This document shows positions 8,015 to 17,253 of a stretch of DNA of 64,000 nt, in pieces (positions within the stretch are counted from its first letter, which is position 1; each line of letters begins with the position of its first letter). This stretch comes from Viridibacillus soli. GTDB taxonomy: Bacteria > Bacillota > Bacilli > Bacillales_A > Planococcaceae. Under the pieces are notes generated by a model, which saw only the letters and a list, made by a program, of their open reading frames with translations, searched no databases and was not told the origin of the DNA. The translations under genes were made by a program, and so were the position numbers. Location of the stretch: the NCBI RefSeq assembly GCF_016612995.1, contig NZ_JAEOAH010000006.1, forward strand, positions 1-64,000. Reading direction: 5' to 3'.

Positions 8015-8629
8015 ATGTTTGTTCGTAGAGAGAATTTTTCACAGTATATAAAATATTATCCTGTTGTTTCATTATTAATCGCGTTGAATATTTTAATCCA
8101 TATAATGAGTCTCATACCCATCATTGGTGATAACGTATTTGGGTTAGGATTCGGTGCGAATTATTTAATCGCAGACGGGGAGTATTGGCGACTGGTGACT
8201 CCAATATTTCTTCATGCTGGTTTACTACATTTGCTATTTAATATGTTTTCTCTTTATTTATTTGGTCCTGAGCTTGAGAAAATTGCTGGAAAAATGCGAT
8301 TCTTCACCATTTATTTCATAGCAGGATTGATGGGTAATGTACTAACATATTTAATACAGCCACCTTCCTATGTCAGCGTTGGTGCTAGTGGTGCCATTTT
8401 CGGGATTTTCGGTGCATTTGCAGCACTCGTTTATTATACGAGAAATACAATGCCACAGCTAAAGCAAACAATTATGCCGATTATCGTAATCAGTTTGGTT
8501 ATGACGTTCCTACAATCCAATATTAACGTAACTGCTCATGTTGCAGGTATGGTGACCGGTTTCATTATTGGGCTGATCGACTTCCATCCAAGCAGAATTT
8601 TAAATTGGCGATTGAAAGAGAAAAGATAA
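8015..8629 (+). CDS. Rhomboid family intramembrane serine protease
   Basis: The 204-residue protein has six predicted membrane helices and the rhomboid motifs: HxxxN-type HLLFN near residue 72, the catalytic serine S125 in GASGAIFG, and the partner histidine H175 in TAHVAG. It corresponds to the YdcA position in B. subtilis. It cleaves membrane-spanning substrates, none of which can be named here. A TATAAT lies at 7984-7989 with a weak TTCATT -35 box 17 bp upstream. The gene ends at a bidirectional terminator shared with ydbT. Confidence 0.94.
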   Translation: MFVRRENFSQYIKYYPVVSLLIALNILIHIMSLIPIIGDNVFGLGFGANYLIADGEYWRLVTPIFLHAGLLHLLFNMFSLYLFGPELEKIAGKMRFFTIYFIAGLMGNVLTYLIQPPSYVSVGASGAIFGIFGAFAALVYYTRNTMPQLKQTIMPIIVISLVMTFLQSNINVTAHVAGMVTGFIIGLIDFHPSRILNWRLKEKR

Positions 8630-8630
8630 G

Positions 8631-8665
8631 AAAAGCTGTTGAGTTTCGTGCTCAACAGCTTTTTC
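8631..8665. terminator. Bidirectional terminator between rhomboid gene and ydbT
   Basis: Stem AAAAGCTGTTGAG/CTCAACAGCTTTTT with a 7-nt loop lies between two convergent genes and has T-rich 3' sides on both strands. Confidence 0.9.
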
Positions 8666-10270
8666 TTATGGCTCACTAATTGACTTTTCAACATCATAAG
8701 CAGATTTCGCATTTGGTTCATACCAAGCCATTAATTTTTCTATATCTGTTTTTTCAAAATGCGCAATGGTAGCAGATGCACCCATTGAACCTGACATAAT
8801 CGTCGTTCTGAGTGATGCAATACCTATTCTTTTCTTAAAATAAGTTTGTCTCATAGTCATCTGTTGTAAACGTTTTTTCTCCATAAAAAATGACGTTCTG
8901 CTAATTGTACGATAAACAACGGTAAGCTGATAACCATCTAATGCATACCCCGCCGTCTTATGCTGCCATACACCTAGTAAAATCAATAGAGGTATAATGA
9001 GCAGTGACAATAAACCATATGGGAAGAACAAATAACTAACCACTGCCGTCACTGGTAATATCCATAGAAGACCAATTTTATAGTAAGATGGACGTGCTCT
9101 TTTAGGAGAACGTGTTAATGTTGGCAACCAATTGATTTCAGGGAATAACCGCTGTAATGCTGCAATAGCATCGCGTTTTTTCACAAGTGGCATAAGAATA
9201 ATTTTCTTCTCACCGTTTTGCATCGATCCACCAGCACTTTCAACAGTAACTGTTGCGTAGCCAAACATTTGACGCAATGGATTTTCAACAATTTTAATAC
9301 CCTGGATACGATTAAGAGGTATAGTTACACGCCTTTTCTCCAATAAACCTCTCGTAATGATAAGTTTATCATTCTCACGCTCTACTATGAAACTATAGTA
9401 ATTAAACAACGTTAAAACGAAAGATACCCCCCAAGCTACAAAAAGTACTAAAAATACCGCTAGCATTACTAGCAATACACCCACTTTAACAAATACACGA
9501 ATTTCATCGTACAAATAATCGTATGGAATAATATCTCCAAATTGTGATGCAATAGCGACTAACCCCGAAAATACTACGCCGACGCCACCAGATGTCGTTG
9601 CCAAAATAAGTAAATCCTTTACCGACATGCGATGGATAACTTCCCTTTGCACGATTTCATCTTCTTGAATTCGAAACTCTTGCTGACTTGAAACAGAAGC
9701 TGAATCACCATCAATCTCCGATTTATTATCATGATCAATTTCATGTAGTAACTCATTTTGAGCTAATCCTTGCTTTACTTGTTGCTTCCCTCTCTTTGCT
9801 CGCTTCATTTCTAACTCAATCATATCAGCAGCGGTTCGAGTAATGGCGGTTAACTCAGCTTCAGCCTTCTTATCTTTACTAGCAGCCGTTTCTACACTGA
9901 CCTTAACAAGTTGGAGCGGACGATGCAAAATCCCCTCTTGATAATTCAAACTTTGAATGCGTTCGAATGGTATATAGCGTTTCTTCTTTACAAAAAGCCC
10001 ATACTCTATTCGCAATTCATCGTCTTCAAACCAGTAAACAAAGCGGCGCCATTTCACAACTCCACTAACAAAGTTCAGCACCAATAAAACTCCAGCAATC
10101 AATATAGGTAAACTATCCCAAAAAAAGCCTTCATCATGAGGATCAAAATTAAACTTAAAACCTTTACCAACAAAAATAATAAAGAACGGAATGAGTAAAT
10201 CCTTTAACCCTTTAACGCAATTGATGATGGCTGAAATTGGGTGTAATCGAAACTTTTCATCAGACATCAT
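8666..10270 (-). CDS. ydbT: bPH2 (DUF304) multi-domain membrane protein, YdbT-like
   Basis: This 534-residue protein has several pairs of membrane helices, each followed by a bacterial PH-like (bPH2) segment. Such segments show as IEYGLFVKKKRYIPFERIQS, ITRGLLEKRRVTIPLNRIQG and the last copy near residues 430-510. A hydrophilic linker at about 130-215 is rich in charged residues. The family partners with YdbS, encoded upstream with an 11-bp overlap, and the pair is involved in resistance to bacteriocins (amylolysin, pediocin) in Bacillus according to literature on YdbST. Its start ATG lies inside the ydbS stop region. Confidence 0.88.
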   Translation of the reverse strand: MMSDEKFRLHPISAIINCVKGLKDLLIPFFIIFVGKGFKFNFDPHDEGFFWDSLPILIAGVLLVLNFVSGVVKWRRFVYWFEDDELRIEYGLFVKKKRYIPFERIQSLNYQEGILHRPLQLVKVSVETAASKDKKAEAELTAITRTAADMIELEMKRAKRGKQQVKQGLAQNELLHEIDHDNKSEIDGDSASVSSQQEFRIQEDEIVQREVIHRMSVKDLLILATTSGGVGVVFSGLVAIASQFGDIIPYDYLYDEIRVFVKVGVLLVMLAVFLVLFVAWGVSFVLTLFNYYSFIVERENDKLIITRGLLEKRRVTIPLNRIQGIKIVENPLRQMFGYATVTVESAGGSMQNGEKKIILMPLVKKRDAIAALQRLFPEINWLPTLTRSPKRARPSYYKIGLLWILPVTAVVSYLFFPYGLLSLLIIPLLILLGVWQHKTAGYALDGYQLTVVYRTISRTSFFMEKKRLQQMTMRQTYFKKRIGIASLRTTIMSGSMGASATIAHFEKTDIEKLMAWYEPNAKSAYDVEKSISEP

Positions 10271-10739
10271 CTTCTGCCACCCTTGCTAACTCAGATATAC
10301 GCGCCCGTAAATCATCTGCCTCAGCCATGATGAGGGCTGGGATCGTATGCGTTGTTGCTGCTGTTGAAATTGTAATCTCAGCTAATCCATAACGTTTTAA
10401 AATTGGTCCTTGGGCAGTATCCACATGTTGCACCCGCACCATTGGCACTAATGTTCGGACGACTATAAATAATCCATACTGTACTTCAATTTCTTGCTCA
10501 CGTACTTCATAACGCCAATGATCCCAACGTATTTTCGGAAATAAGTAAATAAATAAAAAACCAAAAACTATCGGCACTACTGCACAAACTATGTATATCC
10601 ACCAATACCATTCAAAAAGCCACGTTAAAACACCAGCACCTATTGCTACTAATAAAATAATTAACGTTTGAATACTACCATAAACACGCCATACCGATAA
10701 TCCCTTTCTTGAAATTTGATACTTTGGTTCTGCGCTCAT
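10260..10739 (-). CDS. ydbS: bPH2 (DUF304) membrane protein, YdbS-like
   Basis: The 159-residue protein has two adjacent membrane helices (about 22-68) and one bPH2 segment (EVQYGLFIVVRTLVPMVRVQ). The start is the ATG at 10739, with GAGGTGG 6-7 nt upstream; the in-frame GTG at 10748 overlaps that site. It is translationally coupled to ydbT. The two are probably partners in one membrane complex, as inferred from their constant pairing. Confidence 0.87.
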   Translation of the reverse strand: MSAEPKYQISRKGLSVWRVYGSIQTLIILLVAIGAGVLTWLFEWYWWIYIVCAVVPIVFGFLFIYLFPKIRWDHWRYEVREQEIEVQYGLFIVVRTLVPMVRVQHVDTAQGPILKRYGLAEITISTAATTHTIPALIMAEADDLRARISELARVAEDDV

Positions 10740-10898
10740 CTTGTCCACCTCAATTTTTTTATATTACTTTATACGATTGGAATATAGAAAATGTTTCGTT
10801 TATTTTCAGTCTACAGAGAGACTGCGTAACTGTCCATCACCGTCATCAAAAATCACTAGCCACAACAATCATTTTTTAGTAATTTGTGACGAAAAAAC

Positions 10899-10930
10899 AA
10901 AAAAGCTATCCCACCGAGATGGGATAGCTC
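10899..10930 (-). terminator. Terminator of cshA
   Basis: Stem AGCTATCCCA/TGGGATAGCT followed by TTTTTTGTTTTTT on the minus strand, just after the cshA stop. Confidence 0.92.
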
Positions 10931-10943
10931 ATATTGATAAATC

Positions 10944-12539
10944 TTAGTCTTCACTACGTTTGCGAGGTGCACGAGAGCGTCCGCCTTGGCTAGAACCGCC
11001 TTCGCGACGACTACCACCGCTGCCGCCTTCACGACGACCACGATCTCCGCCGCGTTCTCCGCCGCGTTCTCCACCACGTTCTCCACGGTTTCCACCGCGT
11101 CCTCCGCGATCTCCACCACTTGAGCGACCGCCACTTGAGCGACCACCGCCACGGTAACCGCCGCCACCGCCGCCACTTGGACGACCGCCACGACCACCAC
11201 CTGAACGTCCGCCACGTTGTGGTAATGGGCGTTCTTCAGTGATTTTGATTGGTGAATCATCTGGCTCTTTAGTCATTGATTTAACTGCTGCTGCAACTAA
11301 ATCAATTGCATCATGTTTAGTTAACAATTCTTCAGCCATTGAACGGTAATCACTTAAGTGATTTTTCTCAACTAATTCAGTTAATTGTTCTACTGCAAGA
11401 GCTTGTTGACCAACTAATGCTTCATCCGCCGTTGGTGGACGAAGAGCTGTCATACGTTTTTTAGTAGTTTCTTCAACGATACGTAGGTAACCCATTTCGC
11501 GTGGCGTTACAAATGTAATCGCCATACCAGATTTACCAGCACGACCTGTACGTCCAATACGGTGAACATAAGATTCCGGATCTTGTGGAATATCGAAGTT
11601 GTAAACGTGAGTAACACCTGAGATATCAAGACCACGAGCTGCTACGTCTGTTGCTACTAATACGTCAATTTTGTTTTCTTTAAATTGGCGTAATACAGAA
11701 ATACGTTTTGCTTGGCTTAAATCACCATGAATACCTTCTGCAAGGTAACCACGAATGCTTAAAGCGTGAGCTAATTCATCAACGCGGCGTTTAGTACGAC
11801 CAAATACGATCGCTAATTCTGGTTGGTGAACATTTAATAGACGAGAAAGGATATCGAATTTTTCACGTTCTTGAGACTTAACGAAAAATTGTTCGATATT
11901 TTCTACTGTCATTTCTTTAGATTGGATTTTAACGATTTCTGGGTCTTTCATGAATTTTTCAGCAATTTTACGAATTGGTCCAGGCATAGTAGCTGAGAAC
12001 AGTAATGTTTGGCGTTCAGCTGGAACACTTTCTAAAATTGTGTTGATATCTTCGATGAATCCCATGTTTAACATTTCATCAGCTTCGTCCAATACAAGTG
12101 TTTGAACTTGATCTAATTTCAATGTACGACGGTTGATATGGTCAAGAATACGACCTGGAGTACCAACAATAATTTGTGGTTTGTTTTTAAGAGCACGGAT
12201 TTGACGGCCAATATCTTGTCCACCGTAAACTGATAAAATTCTTGCACGTGTATCATAACCAATTTTATGAAGTTCTTCAGAAACTTGGATTGCTAATTCG
12301 CGAGTTGGGGCAATAATTAAGCCTTGGATTGCGGGATTGTTGATATCAATTTTTTCGATAAGCGGAATACCAAACGCTGCAGTTTTACCAGTACCAGTTT
12401 GTGCTTGACCGATAATGTCGCGTCCTTCTTTCGCAAATGAAATTGTACCTTCTTGGATAGGGGTTGCTTCTTCAAAACCCATACGTTGTAAAGATTTTTG
12501 GATAGAAGCGCTTACGTTTAATTCTGAAAAATTTGTCAA
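10944..12539 (-). CDS. cshA: DEAD-box RNA helicase CshA
   Basis: All core helicase motifs are present: Q motif (FEEATPIQ), Walker A AQTGTGKT (about 46-53), DEAD (about 151-154), SAT, and [10 protein letters not shown]. After about residue 440 comes a 90-residue Arg/Gly/Ser tail of RGG type ([18 protein letters not shown]), typical of RNA-binding extensions of CshA. It acts in ribosome assembly and mRNA decay. The likely start is the TTG at 12539, with AAGGAG 9 nt upstream; the ATG at 12548 lies only 2 nt after that site. The tail DNA is GC-rich and throws up spurious frames on both strands. Confidence 0.95.
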   Translation of the reverse strand: MTNFSELNVSASIQKSLQRMGFEEATPIQEGTISFAKEGRDIIGQAQTGTGKTAAFGIPLIEKIDINNPAIQGLIIAPTRELAIQVSEELHKIGYDTRARILSVYGGQDIGRQIRALKNKPQIIVGTPGRILDHINRRTLKLDQVQTLVLDEADEMLNMGFIEDINTILESVPAERQTLLFSATMPGPIRKIAEKFMKDPEIVKIQSKEMTVENIEQFFVKSQEREKFDILSRLLNVHQPELAIVFGRTKRRVDELAHALSIRGYLAEGIHGDLSQAKRISVLRQFKENKIDVLVATDVAARGLDISGVTHVYNFDIPQDPESYVHRIGRTGRAGKSGMAITFVTPREMGYLRIVEETTKKRMTALRPPTADEALVGQQALAVEQLTELVEKNHLSDYRSMAEELLTKHDAIDLVAAAVKSMTKEPDDSPIKITEERPLPQRGGRSGGGRGGRPSGGGGGGYRGGGRSSGGRSSGGDRGGRGGNRGERGGERGGERGGDRGRREGGSGGSRREGGSSQGGRSRAPRKRSED

Positions 12540-12548
12540 ACTTCTCAT

Positions 12549-12760
12549 TCTCCTTTTTGCTCATGCATTTGACAAATGGTTACATTTTCAGATGAAAATA
12601 GGGCAAATCGAGCCTTGTGAGAGGAACGTTTCCGTCTCTTAATATATCTCTGCTGTCTTACCAGAGGAATTTTATATATATAAAGTAAAGCCCGGTCTTT
12701 GCCGAGCGGTTCAATTCTCGGGGAATTCTAACCCAAAATCTAGAATAAACCGTAATGTTC
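12549..12760 (-). other. 5' region of cshA, no gene seen
   Basis: The 210 bases upstream of cshA hold several short inverted segments (such as GAGACGGAAACG/CGTTCCTCTC) but no convincing gene. A long leader would be usual for a cold-responsive helicase, but no defined riboswitch or cold box was recognised. Confidence 0.35.
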
Positions 12761-12793
12761 AAAAAAAAGCACTCCCCATCATCTCGGAGAGCC
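12761..12793 (-). terminator. Terminator of the carboxylesterase gene
   Basis: On the minus strand GGCTCTCC pairs imperfectly with GGGGAGTGC, followed by eight T residues. It lies about 95 nt after the esterase stop. Confidence 0.65.
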
Positions 12794-12886
12794 TTCACAC
12801 AAAATGTATCCATTGCTTTCAATAGTCTAACATGAGTATCTGCACTATGCAATCAATATCCCTCAGTCAAAATTATCAGATTCTTT

Positions 12887-13579
12887 TTATGGCTTTAATA
12901 TAAAGTTTAATACGTTTTGAAACCACTCATTGCAGTCATCACTATAACAAATATGATGCTTGCCATTAGGCGAAATAATCAGTTGCTTATCTGTTGATCC
13001 TAATTTGTCATACAAAAATTGTGCCGTTATAGCTGGTACTATTCCATCCACTTCTCCTTGTACTAAACAAACTGGCACTTTAATTTTCTCATAATAAGGT
13101 TCTACCTTACGCACAAGACGTAAAAACTCTACAGTAGATGCCATAGGTACATGGCTAATTTTACTTTCATAGCGATGGAATAATTCATTATTTGCAAGTT
13201 CTCCTTGAAATAAATCATTGGCGAGAGTTTTAAAATCCTTTAACAACTGACGTACGCTTATATACTTCGCCGCTGCACTTAGTAATACTAATTTCTTCAC
13301 GTTATAGCGCAAAGTTAGGTAAAGAGCAATTAGCCCGCCCATTGAAAAGCCTACAACAATGACTTCATCTACTTCTTTTGCAAGCTTCTTATAAGCAAGC
13401 TCCGCATCCATTAGCCAATGTTCTGCTTTATAATTCTCTAAACTTAACTTATCACCATGCCCTGACAACGTCGGCACGTACACAACCCAATCCGTTTTTT
13501 TCTGTAAAAAATCTACAAAAGGCTGCACTTCATGTGGTCCACCTGTAAAGCCATGAATACATAATATACCTGTTGTCAT
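12887..13579 (-). CDS. Alpha/beta hydrolase, carboxylesterase-like
   Basis: The 230-residue protein has the alpha/beta hydrolase core: oxyanion segment HGFTGGP near residue 10, nucleophile elbow GFSMGG near 98-103, an acid in VQGEVDGIVP, and a histidine in GKHHICYSDD near the end. This matches the Est30/YvaK-type monoglyceride or carboxylesterase group. The natural substrate is unknown. The start ATG at 13579 lies behind GGGGGCGA; a GTG directly before it is also possible. It sits between murF and cshA but has its own terminator. Confidence 0.88.
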   Translation of the reverse strand: MTTGILCIHGFTGGPHEVQPFVDFLQKKTDWVVYVPTLSGHGDKLSLENYKAEHWLMDAELAYKKLAKEVDEVIVVGFSMGGLIALYLTLRYNVKKLVLLSAAAKYISVRQLLKDFKTLANDLFQGELANNELFHRYESKISHVPMASTVEFLRLVRKVEPYYEKIKVPVCLVQGEVDGIVPAITAQFLYDKLGSTDKQLIISPNGKHHICYSDDCNEWFQNVLNFILKP

Positions 13580-13622
13580 CACATTCGCCCCCGCCTATAT
13601 ATTACCCATTATTATAAAAAAG

Positions 13623-13660
13623 AAAAGCACCTAAAAGGAAATCCACCTTTTTAGATGCTT
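13623..13660 (-). terminator. Terminator of ddl-murF
   Basis: Stem AAGCATCTAAAAAGG/CCTTTTAGGTGCTT followed by TTCTTTT on the minus strand, just after the murF stop. Confidence 0.85.
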
Positions 13661-13671
13661 TAAACAATAAA

Positions 13672-15042
13672 TTAATCGTTAAATGCCTTTAATACATTTT
13701 CAAGTGCCATACCACGTGAACCTTTTAATAAGACAATTGAATCTGTTCCTGCATTTTCACGAAGATGTTTGATAATAGGTGCATAATCCTCAGCTGTCCA
13801 TAGTAAACGACCCGCTGGTAAAACACTTTGTAACTTTTCATATAACCACTTCATACGCGGGCCATATAAACAGACTTGGTGAATATTCTCAACATCAATC
13901 GCTAAAGCAATCTCCTCATGGAACTGTTGCTCTAGCTCACCTAGCTCTAGCATATCTCCAAGCACTACCCATTTATCTGTACGTATATCTGTCGCTTTTA
14001 TAAATTGTAATGCTGCCTTCACTGAAGTAGGAGCTGCATTGTACGCATCATTAACAAATAATATCCCTTGCGCACCATTTACTAATTGCATACGCATATT
14101 TGTTAATGAAATATCTTTTAAAGCTTCTCGAATTTGCTCTGTTGATAAGCCCACCTCACGTGCAATCAAAATCGCTACCAATGTATTTTTCACTTGGTGA
14201 CTACCTAATACCGAAATGAAGAAGTCCGTATCCAACAGACCTTCAACAGTAAATGCACTACCGTTTTCAGTTGTCGTAATATTTGTCGCTAATAAATCAT
14301 TTGAACCTTCAAGTCCAAACGATAGTGCTTGTAAATGCTTTTCACCCGCTACAAGCGGTGATAACAACGGCTCATCACCATCATAAAACAGCTTGCCACC
14401 AGGTTGTAAACCTTGAACGATTTCGAATTTTGCTTTCGCAATGCCTTCTCTTGAGCCAAGGTCTTGCAAATGCGCTTCTCCAATATTCGTAATCGCTGTG
14501 AAATGTGGTTTTGCTAGTTTAGTCAAAAATTCAATTTCACCAAAACCGCTCATACCCATTTCAAGAACAGCAAAATCTGTATCCTCATCTAACGATAAAA
14601 TTGTTAATGGTAGCCCTAGCTCATTATTAAAGTTTCCTTCTGTTTTCTGTACCTTGTAGTAAGGAGATAAAACACCTGCCACTAAGTCCTTCGTAGAAGT
14701 TTTACCATTTGAACCAGTTATACCAATGAATTTCGCACAGTGCTCTTGACGATAAGCTGTGGCCATTTGTTGTAGAGCCTCTTCAGGATTATCTACAAAA
14801 AGTAATGGCAGACCTGCAGGCGGATTTGGTTCATCCTTTAGCCAAAATGATGCTGCTGCACCGTTTTCAAAAGCTTGCTCTACATAGCGATGTCCATTTG
14901 TTTTTTCACCACGAAAAGGGATAAATAAGTCCCCTACTTGCAATGTACGTGTATTAATCGAAATACCCGTTACAACCACGTCATCAACTATTTGTTGATC
15001 GCTATTTAACCAGTTTACAATTTGCTTTAATGTTTTTTTCAT
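13672..15042 (-). CDS. murF: UDP-MurNAc-tripeptide:D-Ala-D-Ala ligase
   Basis: MurF adds D-Ala-D-Ala to UDP-MurNAc-tripeptide, the last cytoplasmic step of the peptidoglycan precursor. The 456-residue protein shows the Mur ligase layout: N-terminal MurF-type domain (to about 95), ATP-binding GITGSNGKTSTKD at 107-119, the central ENFNNELGLP-type segment, and a C-terminal domain with NDAYNAAPTS. The gene starts 20 nt after ddl, so the two are cotranscribed. Confidence 0.97.
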   Translation of the reverse strand: MKKTLKQIVNWLNSDQQIVDDVVVTGISINTRTLQVGDLFIPFRGEKTNGHRYVEQAFENGAAASFWLKDEPNPPAGLPLLFVDNPEEALQQMATAYRQEHCAKFIGITGSNGKTSTKDLVAGVLSPYYKVQKTEGNFNNELGLPLTILSLDEDTDFAVLEMGMSGFGEIEFLTKLAKPHFTAITNIGEAHLQDLGSREGIAKAKFEIVQGLQPGGKLFYDGDEPLLSPLVAGEKHLQALSFGLEGSNDLLATNITTTENGSAFTVEGLLDTDFFISVLGSHQVKNTLVAILIAREVGLSTEQIREALKDISLTNMRMQLVNGAQGILFVNDAYNAAPTSVKAALQFIKATDIRTDKWVVLGDMLELGELEQQFHEEIALAIDVENIHQVCLYGPRMKWLYEKLQSVLPAGRLLWTAEDYAPIIKHLRENAGTDSIVLLKGSRGMALENVLKAFND

Positions 15043-15062
15043 CGTTTTATCACACTCGAGTC

Positions 15063-16133
15063 TTATTGGTATTGAAGCTGTTGTTTTTCGTCATGTCTTT
15101 CAATCGCAAGGTCAATCAATTGTTCAATTAACTCTGAATAAGTAACACCTGTATTTTGCCATAGAATCGGGTACATACTAACAGGAGTAAAGCCTGGCAT
15201 TGTATTTACTTCGTTAATTAAAATATCGTCTTCAGCTGTTACAAAGAAATCTGCACGAACAAGACCTGAGCAATCTAGCACTTTGAATGCGCGGATAGCC
15301 ATATCTTTCATACGTCCTTCAACATCTGTTGTAATCGGAGCTGGAATGATTAGACCTGTATTGTCATCATTATATTTTGAATCGTAATCATAGAAATCAG
15401 TCACAGGTTTGATTTCACCAGGGACTGATACGGTTGGCGAATCATTTCCCAGTACCCCCATCTCTACTTCACGTGCAACGATTCCCGTTTCAACGATGAT
15501 TTTACGGTCATATTTAGAGGCGATATCAATTGCATTAATTAGCTCTTCACGGTTTGATGCTTTGCTAATCCCCACACTAGAACCTAAATTTGCAGGTTTT
15601 ACAAACATTGGCCAAGTAAGCTCAGTTTCCATTTTCGCGATTAATGCTTCTTGATCCTTGTTCCATTCTTTACGGATGAAGTACACATAAGGAACTTGCT
15701 TTAAGTCAGCATGTTCAAATAATTGCTTCATAACAACTTTATCCATACCTGCTGAAGAGGCTAATACACCATTTCCTACATACGGTAAATTTAATACTTC
15801 TAGTAAACCTTGCACTGTACCGTCTTCCCCGTTTGTACCATGCAATAATGGGAAAATAACGTCGAATTCTTTTTCATCTTTATCTAGTAAAAAGCTTGAT
15901 ACATCGTTTGGAATGCTATTCCCCGTATCTTTACCTAATTGTAATTGTTCAATTGACTCTGCTGGTGCTGTTAATTGCACGCCTTTTCTCCATTCACCTT
16001 CACGCGTGATGAAAATAGGATATACATCAAATTTATCAAAGTTTAATGCTTGAGTGACTGCTTTCGCTGTTGATAAAGACACGTCATGCTCAGCTGATTT
16101 ACCGCCATATAATAAGCCTAATTTTTTCTTCAT
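15063..16133 (-). CDS. ddl: D-alanine-D-alanine ligase
   Basis: The 356-residue ATP-grasp enzyme joins two D-Ala molecules. Visible motifs are LYGGKSAEHDVSL at the N-terminus, HGTNGEDGTVQG (serine loop region), VKPANLGSSVGISK (ATP binding), and the C-terminal NEVNTMPGFTP (Mg binding). The LLHGTNGEDG and GMDKVVMK segments mark it as a normal D-Ala-D-Ala enzyme. The start is preceded by TGGAGGAC. It is first in the operon ddl-murF, upstream of alr in the same strand order. Confidence 0.97.
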   Translation of the reverse strand: MKKKLGLLYGGKSAEHDVSLSTAKAVTQALNFDKFDVYPIFITREGEWRKGVQLTAPAESIEQLQLGKDTGNSIPNDVSSFLLDKDEKEFDVIFPLLHGTNGEDGTVQGLLEVLNLPYVGNGVLASSAGMDKVVMKQLFEHADLKQVPYVYFIRKEWNKDQEALIAKMETELTWPMFVKPANLGSSVGISKASNREELINAIDIASKYDRKIIVETGIVAREVEMGVLGNDSPTVSVPGEIKPVTDFYDYDSKYNDDNTGLIIPAPITTDVEGRMKDMAIRAFKVLDCSGLVRADFFVTAEDDILINEVNTMPGFTPVSMYPILWQNTGVTYSELIEQLIDLAIERHDEKQQLQYQ

Positions 16134-16293
16134 AGTTTAGTTGTCCTCCAGTTTGTTGTACTTTTAGTTTATCACGAACCGAAATGATTCATGAAATGAT
16201 TTCATCGTGAAAAGTCGAGGGACTTTAAATCTTTTCTTACTAAAAATATCTTTACTTATAATAGCACTCTAGAAAATTTATGCATGCATTAAC

Positions 16294-16330
16294 GAAAAAA
16301 TTCTCCACAGAAATATCCGTGGAGAATTCT
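16294..16330 (-). terminator. Terminator of the gene at 16348
   Basis: Stem GAATTCTCCAC/GTGGAGAATT with a 9-nt loop and a T tract on both strands, right after the stop on the minus strand. Confidence 0.9.
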
Positions 16331-16347
16331 AAAAAAACAGTTGATGA

Positions 16348-17097
16348 TCAATGGACTTCAATAATCTTTTCTGCTTTTTTCTTTAAAATTGTATTTAGCT
16401 CGCCCCAAATTTCATCAGGGAACGGGAAATCAGAAATATTGCGTAGCTCTAATACATAAGCAAGATTCGGTTTTTCAATCTTATACATCGAAAATATAAT
16501 ACCGTCCTTAATATCCTCACGGAAGTTTGAAAGCATGTCCGGAGTAAAACTAGGAATACTTTCTTTTACTTTTCTTCTCCAAAATGTCGTTGAACGTTCT
16601 TTATCTTGAATAATGGCATTAAACAAATTAGCTAATAATTGTTCGACATCTTGTAAATCACGGAAATAAATCTTAGACATCTTCTCATCTTCATTGGCCA
16701 AGTAAACAAATTTATTTTGTAACTGGTGATAAAACGGCGAACGAATAGGCTCCTTTTTATGTCCTATATACAGAAGCTCAGCCTGTTCTTGTGGCGTTAA
16801 AAGATTTAATCGTTTTTCGTCAGAGAAATCAATCCAACATAGCTCAGCCTTTGAATCTGTGGCTTTTTTCGTAAATTTGCGAATACTTCTTTCTTCAACA
16901 AATTCTAACTGTGTATGCATGTTAAATGAACCGTCCTCATACTCATTTTTCAAGAGTAATATATTCTGAAGCGGACCGATTGAAGAAACGAATTCGTGAA
17001 ACGTTAAACCACTAAATATAACAAATTGATTAATTTCATTCATATGTACATACAAGTGGTGCAAAAAATCATCTGCAGCACGCATTTTTTTTGCCAA
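16348..17097 (-). CDS. Conserved-looking hypothetical protein
   Basis: I do not recognise this 249-residue protein. It is soluble, with no signal peptide or membrane helix, and is rich in charged and aromatic residues. The TTG at 17097 is preferred as start because GAGGTG lies 6 nt upstream; translation then begins MAKKMRAADDFLHHL. It lies upstream of ddl, is divergent from the rodA-type gene, and has its own terminator, so it forms a single-gene unit. Codon use looks normal for the genome. Confidence 0.8.
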   Translation of the reverse strand: MAKKMRAADDFLHHLYVHMNEINQFVIFSGLTFHEFVSSIGPLQNILLLKNEYEDGSFNMHTQLEFVEERSIRKFTKKATDSKAELCWIDFSDEKRLNLLTPQEQAELLYIGHKKEPIRSPFYHQLQNKFVYLANEDEKMSKIYFRDLQDVEQLLANLFNAIIQDKERSTTFWRRKVKESIPSFTPDMLSNFREDIKDGIIFSMYKIEKPNLAYVLELRNISDFPFPDEIWGELNTILKKKAEKIIEVH

Positions 17098-17253
17098 GTC
17101 GATCACCTCATTTCCACATCTCATTATAAGATGAATTAGCATATTTTGAAACATTTGTGAATCGATTTCGTCACATCTTTATACTTAAGCGTGATACAAT
17201 GATTTACGCTATAATAAAAAGTAATATTAAACTAAATAATTTAGGTGACTTAT

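Noticed and set aside
10856-11260. Long valine/alanine-rich and proline/arginine-rich frames opposite the cshA tail
   Set aside because: They are antisense or out-of-frame shadows of the GC-rich RGG tail of CshA.
12658-12852. 64-codon frame between cshA and the esterase gene
   Set aside because: No convincing ribosome binding site, and it overlaps the esterase terminator hairpin.
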